Of a stretch of DNA of 64,000 nucleotides, positions 1 through 12,256 are shown piece after piece (position 1 is the first letter of the stretch; every line of letters starts with the position of its first letter). The translations under genes were made by a program, and so were the position numbers. The stretch comes from Epiperipatus broadwayi (Eukaryota; Onychophora; Udeonychophora; Euonychophora; Peripatidae). Under the pieces are notes generated by a model, which saw only the letters and a program-made list of their open reading frames with translations, had not been told where the DNA came from and searched no databases. Where the stretch lies: the NCBI GenBank assembly GCA_028023455.1, contig JAQFVV010012544.1, positions 1,064,501-1,128,500 on the forward strand. The letters run 5' to 3'.

Positions 1-959
1 TTATTTTTAAAATTATACTTATTCAAAACAAAATGCTGTCACATCATCAAATTTCAGGTGGAGCTGATTCAATTTATAAAAAGAATGGATTTTTTTTTTA
101 TGTTTGATTTAAAAATCTGAATGTATTTTTTAATAACTACTAAATATATCAATTTATGCTTTAAAAGTTTGTAACTTTTTGTAATTTTTATGATATCACT
201 GAATATTATAATCAATCTGGTGAGTGACTTCATTTCTAAAAAGCTGTCTTTTTCTGTGGTCGTAATCTTTATAGTAACAATATTCAGAAGAAAATTTTTT
301 TTTATTTAATAATAAATCCTTTCTGTAAAATATAAGTATGTAATAATATTTATTTTTAATTTTTAATAATTATTACACAATTATGATACAAATATAATCA
401 TAAACATAACAAAAAAATCAAGGTTTTAGACCATCATAATATTTTCTCAATAATCATAATATTTCTGCAAAATACACTTGGCAAAGTTTTTGACCGCTGA
501 ATAAACAATGTCTACTCATCAAATTGTGGTTTCTGTACCTTTATAATATTGATTATTCAATTTTCCCTACCATCTTTTGACTTTTTTTGTAATTAAAATA
601 TTAGAAAATAAATATACACAATTTTTAAAGCTGTAAAAAGAAGTTTTGTAAAATTTTCGTAGGGGGGGGGAGAAAAATTTTACTTTTAGATATATCAGAC
701 AAAGTTCTGTCATCTCACAATATGACCCAATTCAGCTAAACAAAATAATTTTAATAAAAAATTAATATAAGAATTATAATTGTTAGTTAAATGTAATGCT
801 TTTTTTTCTTAATTGCTTTATTTCATTGAATGCATAATTGAAAAAGTATGAATTATAAATCTCTCTAGAATTATCATGAGTTAAATCTGTATTATAGAAA
901 CAATGAAATATATATTTTGCAATGAAGTAATAAAATGGATATAAAAATATATCTGTCAA
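1..959. other. AT-rich non-coding DNA
   Basis: No reading frame of note, RNA gene or clear repeat was seen here. It contains homopolymer runs, including a G run near 661-670, and scattered AT microsatellite-like sequence. Confidence 0.6.
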
Positions 960-1070
960 GCATTGGTGGTCAAGAGGTCAGCGACAGCTGTTTTACAAGC
1001 AGTTGTCCTGGGTTAGCTGGTTCGCTTCCCGGCTGATGCTATAACACATGAGAAAATATATATATATCTT
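960..1070 (+). repeat. tRNA-Val-like SINE or tRNA pseudogene
   Basis: Positions 960-1039 fold roughly as a tRNA. The 7-bp acceptor stem pairs GCATTGG (960-966) with CTGATGC (1033-1039), counting G-U pairs. A short D-arm follows, then an anticodon stem enclosing the loop TTTACAA (anticodon TAC, Val), and a T-loop-like GGTTCGCTTCC box B near 1019-1029. The T stem has mismatches. An AT-rich tail (1055-1070) follows instead of normal flank. The same 3' half, ending in a gatgctat(a/g)ac string, recurs on the minus strand at 28200-28291, so a SINE family is more likely than a functional tRNA gene. Confidence 0.6.
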
Positions 1071-2925
1071 AGTAATAGTAGTTTTGATCTTATTTCTATA
1101 TAAAACAAGCAATTATTTATAAAAATTTAGATGTATAAAAATAATCCATATGAAGAATGTTGAGGTTCCTAGATAATAGGAAATTATGTTCTGATCATAA
1201 ATATGGCTCTTTACTTAATATAATATCATCTAGCACTTAATGTTAAGAGCTCTATCATAACACTTAATGGTGTTTTTGCATTAATAAGATAAAAATGTAG
1301 ATTATTACTACATATTGTAGCTAAAAAATTATGCATATTTATCTATTCTAATTCAATATTTGATATAAACAATACAAAATAAAGTATTAAAATCAAATTT
1401 TGAATGATTTTAAAATTTTTAAGATATTACTTATCATTTGTGGTGTATTTTTACATGAGAAAAATAACTATTTCACTTTGATTTTAGGAGCTTTTTCGCT
1501 CGAGCAATATTTCTGCAATAAATGTATTTCATAAATAATAGTAGTAAACCCTTTTTACAGTTTGTGTAAGTGTATGAAGCGGTGATCACGTGATATGTTT
1601 CAAAAACCTTTTCTTTTCCATCAATAATTCTTTAACATTTTACTATAATTAAAATAAATTGAATTAAAATGAAATCTTAATAATTAATTAGATTTTTAAA
1701 AAAAAGTTACCAATAATTAATTTAGAACTCTTATTTTCATTATTATTAAAAAAAAAATCAGATGTCATATTAACTTGTTCAAAGTTACTTTATATATATA
1801 TGTTTGAGACAATCTATCTCATGGGCACTATGCATGAATTAGTACTGTGATAATGTGTGTGCGCGTGGATATTTAAAGTTATAAAGAAAAAGAAAGGAAT
1901 ATAGACAAATGTCACATAAATAGTTGAAATAAAATCGATTATTTTTAATAATTAATTAACAAAATTATTAATCATTATTATAATTTATCACACTGAATTT
2001 ATTTAATTCTAGTTTAACTATTGTTTTTGCCTTTTGCTCTTGTAAACATATGTTCAGCAGAGTTTTATATCCGTGCACAGTCTATATACTTTTTTTTATA
2101 TATAATTAAATGTACAGTCTATATAATTCTTTTTAGAATTGTAAGAATTGTAATAATGGGCTGACAATCAATTTTATTTACATAATATATAATTACTATT
2201 TTATTTATGCCAGTATATTCAATGTATCAGAAATCCCTAACTTAATCTGAGCTCATCATTTTAATAATCACAAGACATTTCTTGGGACTTTATATATATG
2301 TTTAGTTTTATGACATTTATTTAAGTTCATGCAGTGAACGTTATTTGCAATTTTTTGATGGGGATGATTATCATCGGATTTAGGATTACACAGTATTGTC
2401 ACGTGTTTTCTGTTTTTGATTGAATAAAAATGGCTGTTTAATGCAAGGCATTCTGATTGGCGAATAAAGACCACTTTATAATATACTTATTTAGCATTTT
2501 CTAATTATTTGTTACATTCTGTTAGAATATGAATAATGTTAAAATTAATTTATTTACATCTGTAGATTTTTTTATGATTTTCTAAGTGATAATGTTTGAT
2601 GAAAAAAATCAACCAATCTCTGCTAGATGTATGCTTCTATCATAACTAATATTATTAATAACCTGTAAACCCTCCACCAAACATAGCAATGCAATCTTCA
2701 GTTTAATATCATCACACTGTTTAATACTTATATATTTAAATGTTTATTTCAAAACAAAATTGTTTTAATATGAGATGTTCCACCTTGTCTATTAACATTA
2801 AGCTGATATAAAAAAGATTTGTTAATTATTTGAATTTTAATATCAAATAGAATGTTGTAATCATATTTAAAGATTTATTACTATGTTTACTGGAATCCTT
2901 CACAAATATAAAAAAATAGATCTCT
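1071..2925. other. AT-rich non-coding DNA
   Basis: No supported gene. Short frames here, such as 68 codons on the minus strand at 2268-2474, show no recognisable protein motif. Confidence 0.55.
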
Positions 2926-3525
2926 GGCTGTAAATTCATACAACAACTTGAGTTTGAAGCAAAAGAGGACTTCTTCACTAAAACACAAAACAAATGAGAT
3001 ATTATATATGTTAATAGAGAAATATTTTTTTAATCTGAGAAATATCAATTAGTATTTGATAATTTTCTGATAACATCAAAATGTAAAGTTATCTCTGTTT
3101 ACATGGATGTAATCTCCTTATTTTTATTTTTATTAAATTGACAGTTCATGAAAATATTTAATTCAACATATATAACTCCCTGAAAATATTGATTATTATT
3201 TGCAGGATGTTAAGAAAAATTCTAGTCATCTGCATTTTCATGATTATAAAATAACTTTCTAGGTTTAAATCTATATAACAAATTGAGTTTGAAATAAAAG
3301 AGAATTCTTCACTAAAGCCTAAAACAAAAAATGTACTGTGTTGATTAATTGAGAAATATTTGTTTGTCTCAGTAATATCAATTAGTAATTGATGGTTTCC
3401 TGGTCACAACAAAAGGTAATGTTATCTCTGTTTACATGGATAAAATCACTTTATAATCTCTTTATTTCTACTCTTTATTAAATTACAAATCTACAAAAAT
3501 ATTTAATTTAACATATTAAATATAC
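2926..3525. repeat. Diverged tandem duplication, period about 335 bp
   Basis: Two related blocks lie in direct orientation, about 2926-3178 and 3262-3525. Shared landmarks are a ttgagtttgaa string (2948 and 3283), a ttcttcactaaa string, an atatcaattagta string, gttatctctgtttacatgga, and a terminal aaaatatttaatt string. The blocks differ by many substitutions and small indels, so the duplication is old. Confidence 0.65.
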
Positions 3526-4017
3526 ATGTACATATATAATTTGATGGCAATGTTGAAAGGAGTTATGAGTAGTATAAAAACAGAATGAGCAGAATAAAAG
3601 GACATATGCAAACCCACTCTCTGGTACTCTCAGTTTATAAACTAATAAATTTATAAGGTGTTATATTAACGATTATATCTATACTTTTTTATAACAGAAC
3701 AATTTTGTGAAAGAGTTCTTTTTTTCAATCATCTATCCCATTAAATGGCATATTGAACATTGCCACTTTTAAAATACATTTTTCTTCAAGATCAAAGTGA
3801 GCAATGTCATGAGCAATACTCAATTTCTTTATAGAGTAAGTAATAAAAGCTCAATAGTATTGCTCTTTAGGGTATTATATTACCATCTCTTATACTTTTC
3901 TGAATGAGTATATTGTTTTTAGGGACATATATGACTCTAAAGTGTCACATATACATGTAAATCTCTTGATTTACATGTATATCAATCATCTTTCCCAAAT
4001 TTCTTATGGCACATAAC
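3526..4017. other. AT-rich non-coding DNA with a perfect hairpin
   Basis: The only structure seen is a perfect 15-bp inverted repeat at 3949-3963 and 3968-3982 around a 4-base TCTT loop. No gene is supported. Confidence 0.6.
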
Positions 4018-4911
4018 ATGATTACATTTTAAAACAGGCAAAACTCTCTATACATATTGCCACTCACTGCAAGCCAGAGTAATCAAAGGATGCCAGAAGG
4101 CTTGTGCATAAAATCTCCATCCAGTGCCTACTCATCCAATATCCCCAGACTAGTTTCTGGCTTGTGGCCTTTGTCAGTGAGGAGCCTTGGATCTGAGAGC
4201 ACTGCAGCTAGATCTTAGGATCTAATGCAACCCTCCAGCAGCCACCTTTTATCTCATTAACTATAAATCAATCAGTCTTAAATTGAAAACACTAATATTT
4301 TCAATCCAAGCTTATTAGTTTATATAGTCATATAGGTCTGAACTCAGTTCAGTACCCTACATTTTGGTATTTTTGGTTTTTTAATAACCATAGCCACCAC
4401 TATTCTATTAGGCAGGATTGGTTTTAAGCCAATAAACATTACATATCACCATTCCTTATGCTTGCTTATAACTGCCTAATAGGATAGTTGTGTTTATGGT
4501 TATTAAAGAACCAAAGTCACCAAAATTTATAGGTACTGAACTGAGTTCAGACCTATATAACTATATAAGCTAATGAGCTTGGATTGAAAATATTAGTGTT
4601 TTCAATTTAAGACGCATAGTTTTGTAGTTAAATAGAGATAAAAGGTGGCTACTGGAGAGTTGCAATAGATCATAAGACATAGGTGCAGTGCTCTCAGATC
4701 CAAAGCTCCACACTGACAGAGGCTACAAGCCAGAAATTAGTCTGGGGATATTGGATAAGTAGGTACTAGATGGGGATTTTATGCACAAAGTCTTCTGGCA
4801 TCCATTTATTACTCTGACTTGCAGTGAGTGGCAATACATATAGAAAGTTTTGCCTGTTTTAATAACAGTTATAAGCGTAGGAAATGGTGATCATGTGATG
4901 ATTACATTTTA
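4018..4911. mobile_element. Large foldback element with 14-bp flanking direct repeats
   Basis: The left arm (about 4032-4425) and right arm (about 4475-4860) are imperfect inverted copies nearly 390 bp long around a short loop. Landmarks are aaaacaggcaaaact at the left tip, tgccactcactgcaag, ccccagactagtttctggct, and agttcag around the arm centre. Each has its reverse complement in the right arm. The sequence atgattacatttta occurs at 4018-4031 and again at 4898-4911, directly flanking the structure as a target-site duplication would. A 37-bp tail (4861-4897) outside the arms on the right resembles, in inverse, the loop sequence near 4444-4480. No open reading frame is present, so this is a non-autonomous element. 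Confidence 0.75.
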
Positions 4912-5143
4912 CTTGCACATTTAACTTTTACATTAATATAATAAAATAAATACTGAAAGATCACAACTTTATATCATCATATCAATGTTAAATATTGACT
5001 CACTAATCCAAAAATATTCTTACAATAAATTTTGATGTGTAAAATATGTTAAGTTGGGTATGCTATTAAAATAACTTTAATTAATATTAGTATACATCCA
5101 TAAATATTTTTCAATATTACCTCCCCCCTTATACTTAAGCTCA

Positions 5144-8100
5144 TCCGAAATCAGAGGTCCCCAAACTTTTTTGTCCTGTGGACCACTTTTCAAATTATTT
5201 TTTTTGCCATAGACCCCCTGCCTACCTGCCTAATATTAAATTTTCATAAACTTTATATTGTCAAATACGTTTTCACACCTGCCATAGTGTTGTTCATTTT
5301 GATAGAGCTTTGTAAAAAAGGAAAATGAACTTAAATTTTTTTATTCAGACCTTTATTGAAACAATTAAAATAAAAATCTTATTTTTATGTGAAATAAAAC
5401 AAAATTAAACATTAATATCTCAAAATAAAAATAAAGGCTAAATTAAAATTCTCTTTAAAATTTAGCACAAAACTATAAATATTTGGATTTTGGACAAAAA
5501 TCGGAATTTAGTAACAAAACCATAAAATAAAGCTAAGGTTCAAAACTAAAAATACAATAATTAATGGTGTTAATGGGAGGGATAAACTTGCTGCTCTTAT
5601 AGCAATTGTTTAATATTTGAAGTCAAATGATAGGTACATATAGCCTTAAATTTCCATATTCAGTTACTTGCATATGATTTCTTTTTCTTTGTCCACAGAT
5701 TAGTTATTGTGCTAAAACCCCTTTCCATGAGGTATGAAGATAGAAAAGCTATCAAAATTTTTTTTGCAATACATTATAATGCAGGATAGTATTAGCTACA
5801 TTTTTTTAAAGCCAGAACTGCTGATATTCCTTTTTGAATTGCACTTTAAGTTCTTCATTAGTGCTTATTTCGATGAGATCTTTTTGTAGTGCGATATCCA
5901 GCTCTTCAATTGCACCATTATAGATCGATAACCTAGTGCAGTATTTCCATAGTTAAAGCATCATCGAATGTGGCTTTAAAGTCTGAGTGAAGAGCATTTA
6001 AATGTCGAATATATGCCAAAATGTCATCATCATAAACATTTGTCAATGATAAGTTGTAGAATTGCAAAAATTCACACCTTCCAGTGTTTTGTTTGAATAG
6101 GTTAATTATAGCAAAAAAGCTGAAATTATGGACTTTGTTTTTTATTAAATTCAGGCTGTCTCCTTATGGCTGCAAGTTAACCTCATTAAATTTAGCAAAT
6201 AAATTTGTTAAATAAGAAATATCTGATTTTCATTTTATTAAATTTTCTTTCAAAATGGGATTTTTATTATCCAAAATATCTAAAATGGGTTCAAAACATG
6301 AAAAAAATCTTTTCAAAATAAGACTTTTGAGAGCCAGTGTATTTTATTGTGAAGAAGTACTCGATCAATGTCCTCATCATTTTCTTCACACAACTGCTCA
6401 AACAACCAAGAATTTAATGCATTGCTATGAATCTTGTTTACTGCTTTTATGATGACTGCAGAGATTGATGCAATCTGGCACTTATATTTTTAGCTACTAA
6501 ATGTTGTTACTGAATGATGCACTGAATTGTAAATATACCAGATACTTTTTGTTTAAAATAGCTTATAAAATCGCGATAGTGACCTAACATGGCTGGTGCT
6601 CCATCTACAGCTACCGATATTATATTTATTAAGAGAATCACTTTTTCCATGAAATAATCTTTTAAAACATTAAATATTGATTTGCCTTTAGTTTCTAATG
6701 CCAAAGTTTTTGCAAAAAGCAATTCTTGATGGATTTCTTGGTCCATAACAAAATGAACATATGCCATTAATAGTTCTTCATAACCAATTAAAGTTGACTT
6801 TCAACTTAAAAGGAAAAATAGTTTGCTTTTAGATAATTACATAAGAAGCTTTCTACATTGTAATTCATTTCATCGATATGTCTTTGAACTGTGTTGTTAC
6901 TCAAATGATTTTTTTTTTTAATATATCAGATGAAGATTATATAAAACAGTTTTTAAAACCTCACCAATGGCTGGAAAAATCAGCTGTTCTCCAATAGTAT
7001 GAGGCTTTCCTGATTTTATTTTATGAGTAATGACATATTGAAATACACTAGCAAACCATTGTCATCTCTTTTTGACTTTGAAGCAAACATTCTTTCTATT
7101 GTGATTCTCTTCTGAAGTTTTTCTTTCAGTGTTTTATAGTATATCAAATCTTTACCTGGTTTATCAGGACGCAACCTTCTCAGATGATCCTTCAGCTTAA
7201 ATGGTTTCATAGTATCATTGCTTAAAACTTTGTTGCACAAAAGACACTTGGGAAAATGTTTGTCTGAGAGGGATGAAATGAATCAGAACTTCTATAGTGC
7301 CTACATTTTATTTAGTCTCTGCCATGTTGAGTAGAAGATATCTGTCAACAAAAAACAAGCTATTTAAATTTCATAACATAAAAAATTTAAAATTAATGGA
7401 CTGAAGTATTAAGGCACTTACATAAAACCAAGTATAATGAAAATTGAAAAAGTATCTGAACAATTCCTACTCCTTTAACACAAAATCCTTAAAAAAAAAC
7501 ACACAAATGAAAACAAACCTTAAAAAATAGGAAATAATTATTTTTTACTATATCTGATGCACTGACTATTTTTTTGTTTGAGCATGTAATTAGAGTTTTG
7601 GGTCACATGTTTTAGCAGGTATTATCTTTATTCGAAATATTTAACAAAAAATGTGGCTGAGATCGCAATCTGGATGACTAATTAACTAAAAGTTTCTATT
7701 TACTTTCCTTAGATATCCATAAACAAGATGTTTTTGATTCACTTTGATTTGCATCTGTATTTTGCATTAAATAAAGCTAATATTTTTCAACCACTTTTCT
7801 TCTCAAAATTCAGAATAGAAATAATCAATGTTTAATTCTAACACTCCTATTTACAATAGCTTAATTTAACATGTCCATGCAAAAGTTTTGGTCTGAACAA
7901 GTCTGAACATACTTTATTCACTGTGCAGTTACTCGATTTGATGCTGGTATGAAAACTTGTAGAAACTTGCATGTAATCATAGAACACTGAAACAGATACT
8001 GAAATAATCCTATGAACCAGTAATTATTTGATTTAGTCATATTTTAATAATACATGGGAAAAATTAGGTTTAAATATCAGCAAGAAATACTATGATAATT

Positions 8101-8426
8101 CAAAAAATTATAATTTTCAATAAAAGACATTGTCAAAACTAAGTATTATCTTTATTTTTAGAAGGTATAGTGTGATTTTTGTGATTTGCAAAAATTATAA
8201 TAACAAAATCCAAAATTTATCATACCTATTCATATAATTAATTATTTCAAATTTAAATGTCTACTTAAATGTTTACGAAATGCCTGAAATAATGATTTCA
8301 GTGAATGGATCCCCATTTACGTAAGATGGACTCCCAAATTTTTTTGTCACTGATATGGACCCCATGAAAGTGGGAATTGACTCCTGGGGGTCAATATCCA
8401 CCACTTTGAAAACCACTATCCTAAAT
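5144..8426 (-). mobile_element. Decayed hAT DNA transposon (ZBED5/Charlie-like)
   Basis: The left end begins CAGAGGTCCCCAAACTTTT at 5152. The right end, read inward on the other strand, begins TAGTGGTTTTCAAAGTGG at 8418. Both follow the CAGNGGTNNNCAAA pattern typical of hAT ends. The flanking octamers tccgaaat (5144-5151) and tcctaaat (8419-8426) match at 7 of 8 positions, consistent with an aged 8-bp hAT target-site duplication. The 3.27-kb interior carries a minus-strand transposase remnant. Both ends have short subterminal sequences rich in ggaccac and ggggtcca strings. Confidence 0.8.
5650..7285 (-). pseudogene. hAT transposase remnant, ZBED5/SCAND3-like
   Basis: Read on the minus strand, the 5' part (about 7016-7262) encodes a BED-type zinc-finger start with CLLCNKVLSND, followed by LKDHLRR. 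The second histidine expected after that helix is not seen. Further on (6507-6767) comes a stretch with LLFAKTL and VDGAPAMLG, close to the catalytic-core segment with T/VDGA-xxM-xG found in ZBED5, FAM200 and SCAND3 proteins. Remaining sequence down to about 5650 continues the domain in broken frames. Several stops and frameshifts rule out a working protein. The enzyme family cuts and pastes hAT elements. This copy is dead, and it lies inside the terminal repeats described for the enclosing element. Confidence 0.75.
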
Positions 8427-9361
8427 AATTGAACACATACTTTTGTATATTTTAATTTGTCTTTTGTTTTAAAATATTGTCATACCTTGACAATAAATTA
8501 AAATTAATTGAATTTAGTTTTATTATAAATAAATTGCTTACAGTTATAATTAGGTTTTCATTTTTAGAGACTTTTATAAATATGATGATACATACTAATA
8601 CAACTTTATTATAGTTTTAAAAATTCATATTATAACTAAGTTTTTATTAATAGCTTATAAATTGTAATAACTCATACAAATAATACTTTATGTACTATAT
8701 TTTTGAAATTCAAAGACATAGTTTTTAATAAATATAGAAGTTTGAAAACAATAAAAATTATCTAAGAAAATTATAGTCTTTTTTTTTCCAAGATGATTTC
8801 TTTGTTTTAATAAGTGAAATATGAGCATCTACTGACTCTGGAATTTACCAATATGAAGAATTTAAATATTGTTTAATATATTCAATTAAACATACAGCAT
8901 CAATATTTCTATTCTATAATTTATTTTCAGATAATTTTTATTAATCCTATTTCTGAAATACTTAAGAATTCACTCTCAATGTACCTGAGAATCAAAATTA
9001 AGTTTTAGGAGCCATCCTGTAATGGCATTTAGCTAGAAATTTTAGAGATTTTTAAACATAAAATGTTTTTTTTTTACTTCTTCACTTATCAATCTTAAAG
9101 CAATAACTACTTTAAACACCCCATAGGCAGTGATCTTTTTTTATTTTGTCTAATTTTTTTCTTTCTTTCAATTTTTTTTCAGCATTGAGAAATTTAAAAC
9201 TCACTTTTAATTCATATTACTTCTGAAAAAAACCAGCAACTAATAATTGACTAATAACATTGCAATGGGATATAAAATTATGATTATATTATAAGCAATA
9301 CACAAAATTTTCTCTATCTTGAAGGTATTTATTTGAAGAGAAATTAACTGTAAATTTAGTC
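8427..9361. other. AT-rich non-coding DNA
   Basis: No gene or repeat recognised. Confidence 0.55.
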
Positions 9362-9527
9362 ATCATACTAACCTGTTTCTATTATTAACTGTTGAATGTA
9401 TTTGGAATATTTAAATAAAGTTAAATTTTTCTGAAGACATTCAGTACTCTTATTAGATGATGGAAATAGTCCAACATATAAATACAACTAAAATACCATC
9501 ATCACAAACCTTCAGGAAAATATTACT
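9362..9527 (+). repeat. Single-arm copy of the 10.3-11.1 kb foldback repeat
   Basis: This stretch matches 10948-11110 in direct orientation. Shared landmarks are tatttaaataaagttaaatt, gatgatggaaatag and accatcatcacaaaccttca. It matches the left arm at 10706-10800 in inverse. It is one arm of a foldback family without its partner. Confidence 0.7.
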
Positions 9528-10344
9528 TACAAGAGAATCACTTTGCAACACCAAATTATAAAAATACACTATATAATGTATTTTAAAGAATTACTATGAT
9601 TATTTCTATTTTTAATGACCTTATAATGTAGTTATGTCTAATGCAACATTTTTATTTAAAGTCTATGTATACTAATGTCCTTCTCACCAAATGCACTCTA
9701 AGTTGACAAAAAATAAATAAGAAAGATAAGTTATAAAGTTGATGATTTCTATTGAAAGATAGATTGGTTTTGTAAAAAGTATATTTGCTTAAAAGGTAAT
9801 ATAGTAAACAAAACAGTCCAGTAAATTAACATTCACTTACCTGAATTAAATTAATTGTATTTATATTTAATACTTTAAAAACAGCTGTTTTAACTTTACT
9901 CAAGACCAATATATTGTAATTCACTAATAACCAATTACACACATAAGTTGTAGTGCTATAAAATTCTCATCTCTAGATTGATTTCTTGCTTTTGTATTCA
10001 TTATTGAAGACTTGGATTGAAATCTGAAACTAAGACATAATATGCATCCTAAAACTTTTTAAAAATGTATTGTTTTAATTTCAAATCAATTTTCTTGGAT
10101 AGTTACATAGAACTGATGTATGATTAAACATATGATAAAGTCATGCAATGAGTAAAGGGAACAACAGTTGCTATAAAACAGATTTCAGAAATAAATTGAA
10201 ATTGACTTGGCACCAAATCTATATAACTATATTCAGAAGCTAACCTGGGTTTAAAATCTTAGGATTTTTTTATACTTTTAGAATATCATCTTTATTAGTA
10301 TAATTGAATAAATGGTAGCTTTTAGATACATAGGTATATTTCTA

Positions 10345-11085
10345 TCTGTATTTTTATATTGGAGTATTTCCATCACCTAATACAGTGGTAGTCAACCTGG
10401 TCCATACTGTCCACTATTGGGTGTTCCAGCCATCATGGTGGGTGGTAGGGGTTTTGTCCAACACTAAAGCACTTTCTTTTTTTAAAAAAATTTAATTGTC
10501 TTTTTTAAAAAATTTCGTAGTGATTTATATGCTTTAGTTTGCTGTAACTCTGCTTTATAAATTTTATAAAGTAAAGTTACTTCCCTATTTTATAAATCAC
10601 CATTACTGTGGAACTGGAGGGCAGTTAGAAAATTTTATTACTAACAGAAATACAAAAATGGGCAGTAGGTATAAAAGGGTTGACTACCCATGATCTAATA
10701 TATGTATTGAATGTCTTTAGAAAAATTTAACTTTATTTAAATATTCCAAATACATTCAACTGTTAGTAATAGCACATCAAACAGGTTAGTATATGCACAA
10801 TGCTAAGAGAGGTATTATTAGTCTATCCTCTTCTTTGGGTGTTTCTGGCTAGGACCAGTGACAGTAGTAGCCTGGGGTTCAAACTTAGGTGCTTAGATTC
10901 TTGAATTTTGAATTTTAAGGTAATACCTCTTGAAACATTGTGCATATATTAACTTGTCTGATGTGCTATTACTAACAGTTGAAAGCATTTGCAATATTTA
11001 AATAAAGTTAAATTTTTTTAAAAACATTCAATACATATACTAGATGATGGAAATAGACCAATATAAAAAATATAACTAGAACACC
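10345..11085. mobile_element. Foldback element interrupted by a hAT-like MITE
   Basis: The outer left arm (10345-10382) continues after the inserted MITE at 10693-10805. Together they pair with the right arm at about 10935-11085. Shared strings, read as complements, include gatgatggaaatag against ctatttccatc, taaataaagttaaatt against aatttaactttattta, and actaacagttga against tcaactgttagt. The loop (about 10806-10934) contains a less AT-rich segment with agcctggggttcaaactta. No coding capacity is seen. Confidence 0.7.
10375..10700. mobile_element. hAT-like MITE, 310 bp
   Basis: Terminal inverted repeats are CAGTGGTAGTCAACCTGG at 10383 and, on the opposite strand from 10692 inward, CATGGGTAGTCAACCC. 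Both keep a shared GGTAGTCAACC core. The flanking octamers acctaata (10375-10382) and atctaata (10693-10700) match at 7 of 8 bases, the 8-bp duplication length used by hAT transposases. The element is too short to encode a transposase, so it depended on one supplied elsewhere. It sits inside one arm of a foldback repeat. Confidence 0.8.
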
Positions 11086-11110
11086 ATCATCACAAACCTT
11101 CAGGAAAACA

Positions 11111-11880
11111 ATATTTCTATGTAATTTAAATCATTATTTTTACTGATTAAAGAAAAGTTGATTACTGGTGTGAACATGAAAATTGTAGAGCATTATGATT
11201 GATGATCATTGATTATTCAAGTTTAGAATGAACAAATCTATATTAAGGTAAAATAATTATGCTCAGAACCATATAAGAAAATCATATTATTCATTGCTAT
11301 CTTATTGCATAGAAACATTTTATTAACATGTTGGTTATACACTGTCTATAACATGCTGGTTGTACAATTTTCAACGAATATGTTTTTGTTATGAAAAATA
11401 TTCTGATAGGTATGGTTTTAGCAACATAAAATAATTGAATTTATAGTGAGATTCAAATGTAATTTCTTTCTGGTCTTGTGTATTTTAATATATTATGTGT
11501 GGTAGAATATATTTATTTTTTTAACTAATGCATCAATATATATATAAATTGATCATTAATTTATATTTCCATAGTGAATTTATTGTTAAGGCAAGTATTT
11601 AATAACTTAATAAAACCCATCTAAAAACTTAATAAAATAATAAAAGATATTTTAGTATAAGATTAACAGCGATTTAAAAAAAAAGAGAAAATATTTTTAT
11701 GCCAAAGCATAAAATCACATTAAAAGATTCTAATATTTGTGAAATTCCATGCTGGGTCTTTTGGCAATATTTTTCATAAACTAAATATATGATCAATGTT
11801 AGAGAAGAAACACATTTTTGTTATTAGAAAGATATTTACATGTAATAGCAAACATAACATGACCATAATAAAATGCATAT
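11111..11880. other. AT-rich non-coding DNA
   Basis: No gene or recognised repeat. Confidence 0.55.
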
Positions 11881-12256
11881 TATATATAAGGGATTCGAAT
11901 TCAGACTTTCACATGACCCTCACTCTCCATGCCATCGCATATTGCTGATCTACCTGATAACACATGTTGAAAAGATAAATAATCACCAATATATGTATTT
12001 CATGCTAAAACAGCAATCATCAGTTGGTCCAGATTACTATCTCCACACTTATACACAATCAGTGTTCAGCTTTATATTAAGATAGCCAATCTTCATACTT
12101 TAATGGACAGGTTTCAAACTACTCCAACCCACAACTTATCAGCCATCCATTGTATTGAAAATCTGATACCATGTGTATGATCAGGTGGGTCAGCAATATG
12201 AGATGGCATGGAGAATGAGGGTCATGTGAAAGTCTGAGTTCAAATCCCTTATATAT
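11881..12256. mobile_element. Foldback/MITE family F1, copy A
   Basis: Terminal inverted repeats of about 70 bp begin with tataagggattcgaattcag on the left. On the right they end with ctgagttcaaatcccttata. Both run through cagactttcacatgaccctca and ctccatgccatc. The interior holds the family-specific blocks aaaagataaataatcacc, catgctaaaacagcaatc and cagttggtccagattac. A plus-strand open frame through the interior is shared with other copies but looks like a by-product of nucleotide similarity. Confidence 0.75.
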
